This document shows positions 62,438 to 64,000 of a stretch of 64,000 bases of DNA, piece by piece (positions within the stretch are counted from its first letter, which is position 1; every line of letters starts with the position of its first letter). The DNA comes from an uncultured Lachnospiraceae bacterium (lineage in GTDB: Bacteria > Bacillota > Clostridia > Lachnospirales > Lachnospiraceae): the NCBI GenBank assembly GCA_902781215.1, contig CACZIO010000010.1, positions 1 through 64,000 on the forward strand, read 5' to 3'. The notes beneath the pieces were generated by a model. The model had not been told where the DNA came from. It saw only the letters and a program-made list of their open reading frames with translations, and did not search any database. Both the position numbers and the translations under genes were made by a program.

Positions 62438-62466
62438 AGGCGCTCCTTCTGGAGCGTCTTTTTTTC
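62438..62466 (+). terminator. Terminator after the recombinase triplet
   Basis: GCGCTCC, TTCT, GGAGCG(T)C, then seven T. Confidence 0.8.
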
Positions 62467-62543
62467 GTACGGACGGTAGAAAAGTTCATAAATCCGTGGT
62501 ACAATTATCAAGCCATAGGTTGATTTCTGATAGAGGTGATGAA

Positions 62544-62759
62544 ATGCTCCAAAACAATATCGAACTGGATTTGAAAACACGCTTGATCGAGAGCGGGCTG
62601 ACGCAGACGGAGATTGCGGAGAGGGTCGGAGTCACCCTTGCCTACGTCAACCGCATCACGAAAGGCCGGGAGCAGATCGTGAATAAGACGTTTGTGAAAA
62701 TGATGGATGAGCTTGGCTACGATGTGGAGCTCACGTATAAGAAAAAGGCAGTCGACTGA
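62544..62759 (+). CDS. XRE-family small regulator
   Basis: A 71-residue helix-turn-helix protein: RLIESGLTQTEIAERVGVTL, then YVNRITKGREQIVNKTFVKM. Only one domain, no peptidase tail, so it is not a classic CI repressor; still it is the best candidate for a lysogeny regulator by position. AGAGGTGATGAA before the ATG. Confidence 0.82.
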   Translation: MLQNNIELDLKTRLIESGLTQTEIAERVGVTLAYVNRITKGREQIVNKTFVKMMDELGYDVELTYKKKAVD

Positions 62760-62796
62760 GACTGCGACAAATCTGGATTTAGAGGCGAATACAACT

Positions 62797-63159
62797 GTGG
62801 AATTTAAGAAGACAGAAAAGAACGGCATTGTGTGTGCCGTAGTTGTTGCAGATACCCCAGTCATAACAGATGCACAGACGGCGTTGGATCTGCTAATGAC
62901 CGCAAAATACGATATTGGGACAAAGAATATCGTGATCGACAAGAAACTGATTGCAGAGGATTTCTTCATTCTCAGCACCGGCCTAGCTGGAGAGATCTTG
63001 CAGAAATTCATCAACTACGGCGGACGTATTGCCATTTACGGAGATTACTCCCGCTACACAAGTAAGCCGTTGAAGGACTTCATCTACGAAAGCAACAAGG
63101 GCAAAGATGTGTTCTTCGTTTCAACTGAGGAAGAAGCCATAGATATGATGACACGGTAA
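62797..63159 (+). CDS. DUF4180 protein
   Basis: A 120-residue protein; VEFKKTEKNGIVCAVVVAD, ALDLLMTAKYDIGTKNIVID, EDFFILSTGLAGEILQKF and FIYESNKGKDVFFV match the DUF4180 pattern well. GTG at 62797, after AGAGG, is chosen; the ATG at 62707 would add 30 residues translated from the HTH gene in another frame. Function unknown; likely cargo. Confidence 0.8.
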   Translation: MEFKKTEKNGIVCAVVVADTPVITDAQTALDLLMTAKYDIGTKNIVIDKKLIAEDFFILSTGLAGEILQKFINYGGRIAIYGDYSRYTSKPLKDFIYESNKGKDVFFVSTEEEAIDMMTR

Positions 63160-63185
63160 AGTCGGGATTTATGGAGGAATTGAAT

Positions 63186-63524
63186 ATGGACAAGAATAAG
63201 AAAAAAGAACTCGTTTCCGAGTGGAAAGAGCGCCATCCCGAAATTGGCGTAATGGGTGTAAAATGTGTCGAAACAGGTGAGGAATTTTATGATTCCACAA
63301 AAGACAGCAATCATTGGTTTAACCGACATCGTTTTGAACTGAACGCCGGGAATCACAGGAACAAGCGGCTTCAAGAGCTCTGGAACCTATACACTGAAAG
63401 CGGTTTTGAATTTTCAATGGTCAGCGAACTTGAATATGAAGAACTGTCGGACGTAAAAGTGAAGGATTTAAAAGATTTGTTAGAATTGTGCCTGCTTGAA
63501 AATCCGAACGCAAAAAAGCTTTGA
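63186..63524 (+). CDS. GIY-YIG-like protein
   Basis: A 112-residue protein: PEIGVMGVKCVETGEEFYDS, HWFNRHRFELNAGNHRNKRL, then ESGFEFSMVSELEYEEL. The shape follows a family of GIY-YIG-related proteins in which the catalytic Tyr-Ile-Gly is degenerate, so nuclease activity is uncertain. GGAGG before ATG 63186. Confidence 0.7.
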   Translation: MDKNKKKELVSEWKERHPEIGVMGVKCVETGEEFYDSTKDSNHWFNRHRFELNAGNHRNKRLQELWNLYTESGFEFSMVSELEYEELSDVKVKDLKDLLELCLLENPNAKKL

Positions 63525-63604
63525 ACATCATTTGAAAAGGATTATACGCTAAATTCCAGCTTACAGGCATGTTTCCGCGAACGGGCAAATGTTCCCGGTC
63601 ACCA

Positions 63605-63660
63605 ATTAGCGAACGGTCAAAATAGTGGACAAGTTCCTGACCGCTGATTAGCGAACGGTC
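63605..63660. repeat. Direct repeats beside attR
   Basis: ATTAGCGAACGGTC at 63605-63618 and 63647-63660, 42 bases apart. A related CGAACGGGC lies just before at about 63578. They could be arm sites for recombinase or accessory proteins. The stretch 63525-63693 holds no gene. Confidence 0.55.
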
Positions 63661-63693
63661 GGAAAAATGAGTTAGTGCTATCGTGGTCTCCAG

Positions 63694-63704
63694 CCACGTC
63701 GAGA
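63694..63704 (+). other. attR core
   Basis: CCACGTCGAGA, identical to the attL core at 3806-3816. Confidence 0.85.
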
Positions 63705-63733
63705 ACGTAGTATTGATGACAAGAGAAAAGTGA
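63694..63733 (+). pseudogene. rlmD: Displaced 3' end of rlmD
   Basis: The frame reads HVENVVLMTREK and stops at 63731-63733. Joined to rlmD at base 3816, it completes the codon AAC (Asn) and gives a 463-residue RlmD. It has no start here and is not expressed as a gene by itself. Confidence 0.85.
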
Positions 63734-64000
63734 AAAAGTGTCTCAAAACGCTGTAAATAAGAGATTTTCACGATTAGGCCCCAAGAATGGCTTAACCGTG
63801 GGAATCCCTGCTTTTTTTATTTAGGGAACATAGAGTCATAGAGGCATTTGGAACTCGAAGCTAGAGTTTTGATAACGGCCTACCGCGACAAGACTTTTGA
63901 TATTAGGCAAAAAGAGCTTGAGAAGTAGGCGTGTTCAGGCCGGATGGTTTCCTGCCAGCCCAAGCGTTCATAGGTGCGGCGTTTTCATTTATTGAAGTAC
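63734..64000. other. Right flank, no identifiable gene
   Basis: Host sequence beyond attR. AT-rich with stops in all frames. A 28-residue open stretch on the plus strand at about 63844-63930 (starting RHLELEARVLITAYRDK) and short minus-strand stretches are seen, but nothing with a start codon, ribosome site and family signal. A degraded gene or the start of another element cannot be excluded. Confidence 0.35.

Larger units (their letters stand above)
3806..63704. mobile_element. Integrated siphophage-like prophage with defence island, inserted in rlmD
   Basis: The boundaries are two copies of CCACGTCGAGA, at 3806-3816 and 63694-63704. Left of the first copy lies rlmD; right of the second lie the 29 bases that complete rlmD in frame. 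Between them is a full phage gene set: replication, P27/TerL packaging, HK97-type head, long non-contractile tail, holin, endolysin and a serine-recombinase module. No structural or packaging gene is visibly broken, so the prophage may be functional. Its 59.9 kb is large for this type, mainly because of the 12-kb defence island and the cargo array. The exact crossover within the core is not resolvable from one sequence. Confidence 0.9.

Noticed and set aside
62707..62796. ATG at 62707 as start of the DUF4180 gene
   Set aside because: The extra 30 residues come from the XRE gene read in another frame and do not resemble DUF4180; GTG 62797 fits the family start.
63734..64000. Possible transposase remnant in the right flank
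   Set aside because: Short basic stretches on the minus strand recall transposase ends, but frames are broken and no catalytic motif can be seen in 267 bases.
1..64000. tRNA, rRNA genes or complete insertion sequences
   Set aside because: None recognised by eye in intergenic regions; a covariance-model search would be needed to exclude small RNAs.

Overview
The window is a Bacillota-type chromosome segment interrupted by one large integrated phage-like element. Only about 3.8 kb of host sequence is visible on the left: the end of a transaldolase, a secreted protein, a Fur-family regulator and most of rlmD. Only about 0.3 kb is visible on the right. Strong AGGAGG ribosome sites, TTG/GTG starts and family resemblances point to Bacillota, possibly Negativicutes; the genus cannot be fixed from the sequence.

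The element spans about 3806-63704 (59.9 kb). It sits in the 3' end of rlmD (23S rRNA uracil-5-methyltransferase). An 11-bp core, CCACGTCGAGA, is present at both ends. Joining the left part of rlmD to the sequence after the right core recreates a complete gene ending in ...HVENVVLMTREK. In the integrated state the phage supplies a substitute ending (...HVETVCLLTHT) that keeps RlmD nearly full length. Integration is attributed to three adjacent serine-recombinase genes at the right end (58872-62422), the middle of which has no catalytic domain.

Layout from left to right. (1) Left arm, 3.8-5.4 kb: a tandem repeat, a small membrane protein and a sigma-region-4-like protein on the minus strand. 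(2) Defence island, 5.4-17.2 kb, plus strand: a three-gene ABC-ATPase system (ABC-3C type), an XRE regulator, HsdR, an HsdM-HsdS fusion with only one target-recognition domain, a YgjP-type metallopeptidase and a DUF262/DUF1524/DUF4268 protein. It is read from one clear promoter and closed by a terminator. (3) Replication genes on the minus strand, 17.2-21.6 kb: family A DNA polymerase, DUF2815, DUF2800. (4) A divergent control region (21.57-21.84 kb) with repeats of a TATAAA-N9-TWTGCAGGCATGGGA element. (5) Plus-strand replication and metabolism, 21.8-31.1 kb: DUF4406 protein, P4-type primase/helicase, an iteron-like repeat cluster, VRR-NUC, SNF2 helicase, ArpU/sigma-like late regulator, short SAM synthetase, HNH nuclease and ParB-DNA methylase. 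(6) A cargo array of small genes, 31.2-34.5 kb, each unit with the same promoter and mostly the same terminator. (7) HK97-type siphophage packaging, head, tail and lysis genes, 34.6-58.5 kb. These include a textbook -1 frameshift site in the tail-assembly chaperone, a tape measure protein made largely of 11-residue repeats, an SGNH-hydrolase tail fibre and a three-enzyme endolysin. (8) Integration module and right-end cargo, 58.5-63.7 kb: recombinase triplet, XRE protein, DUF4180 and GIY-YIG-like proteins.

The parts fit an intact temperate phage carrying a large defence island next to attL. Candidate regulators are the sigma-like protein near attL and the ArpU-like protein before the late genes. 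Candidate binding elements recur at several positions: the GCAGGCATGGGA element, the TTGCTA-N17-GATATA cassette promoter, and a paired late-promoter element upstream of metK and of the portal gene. All family assignments come from reading the translated sequence; no database search was run.
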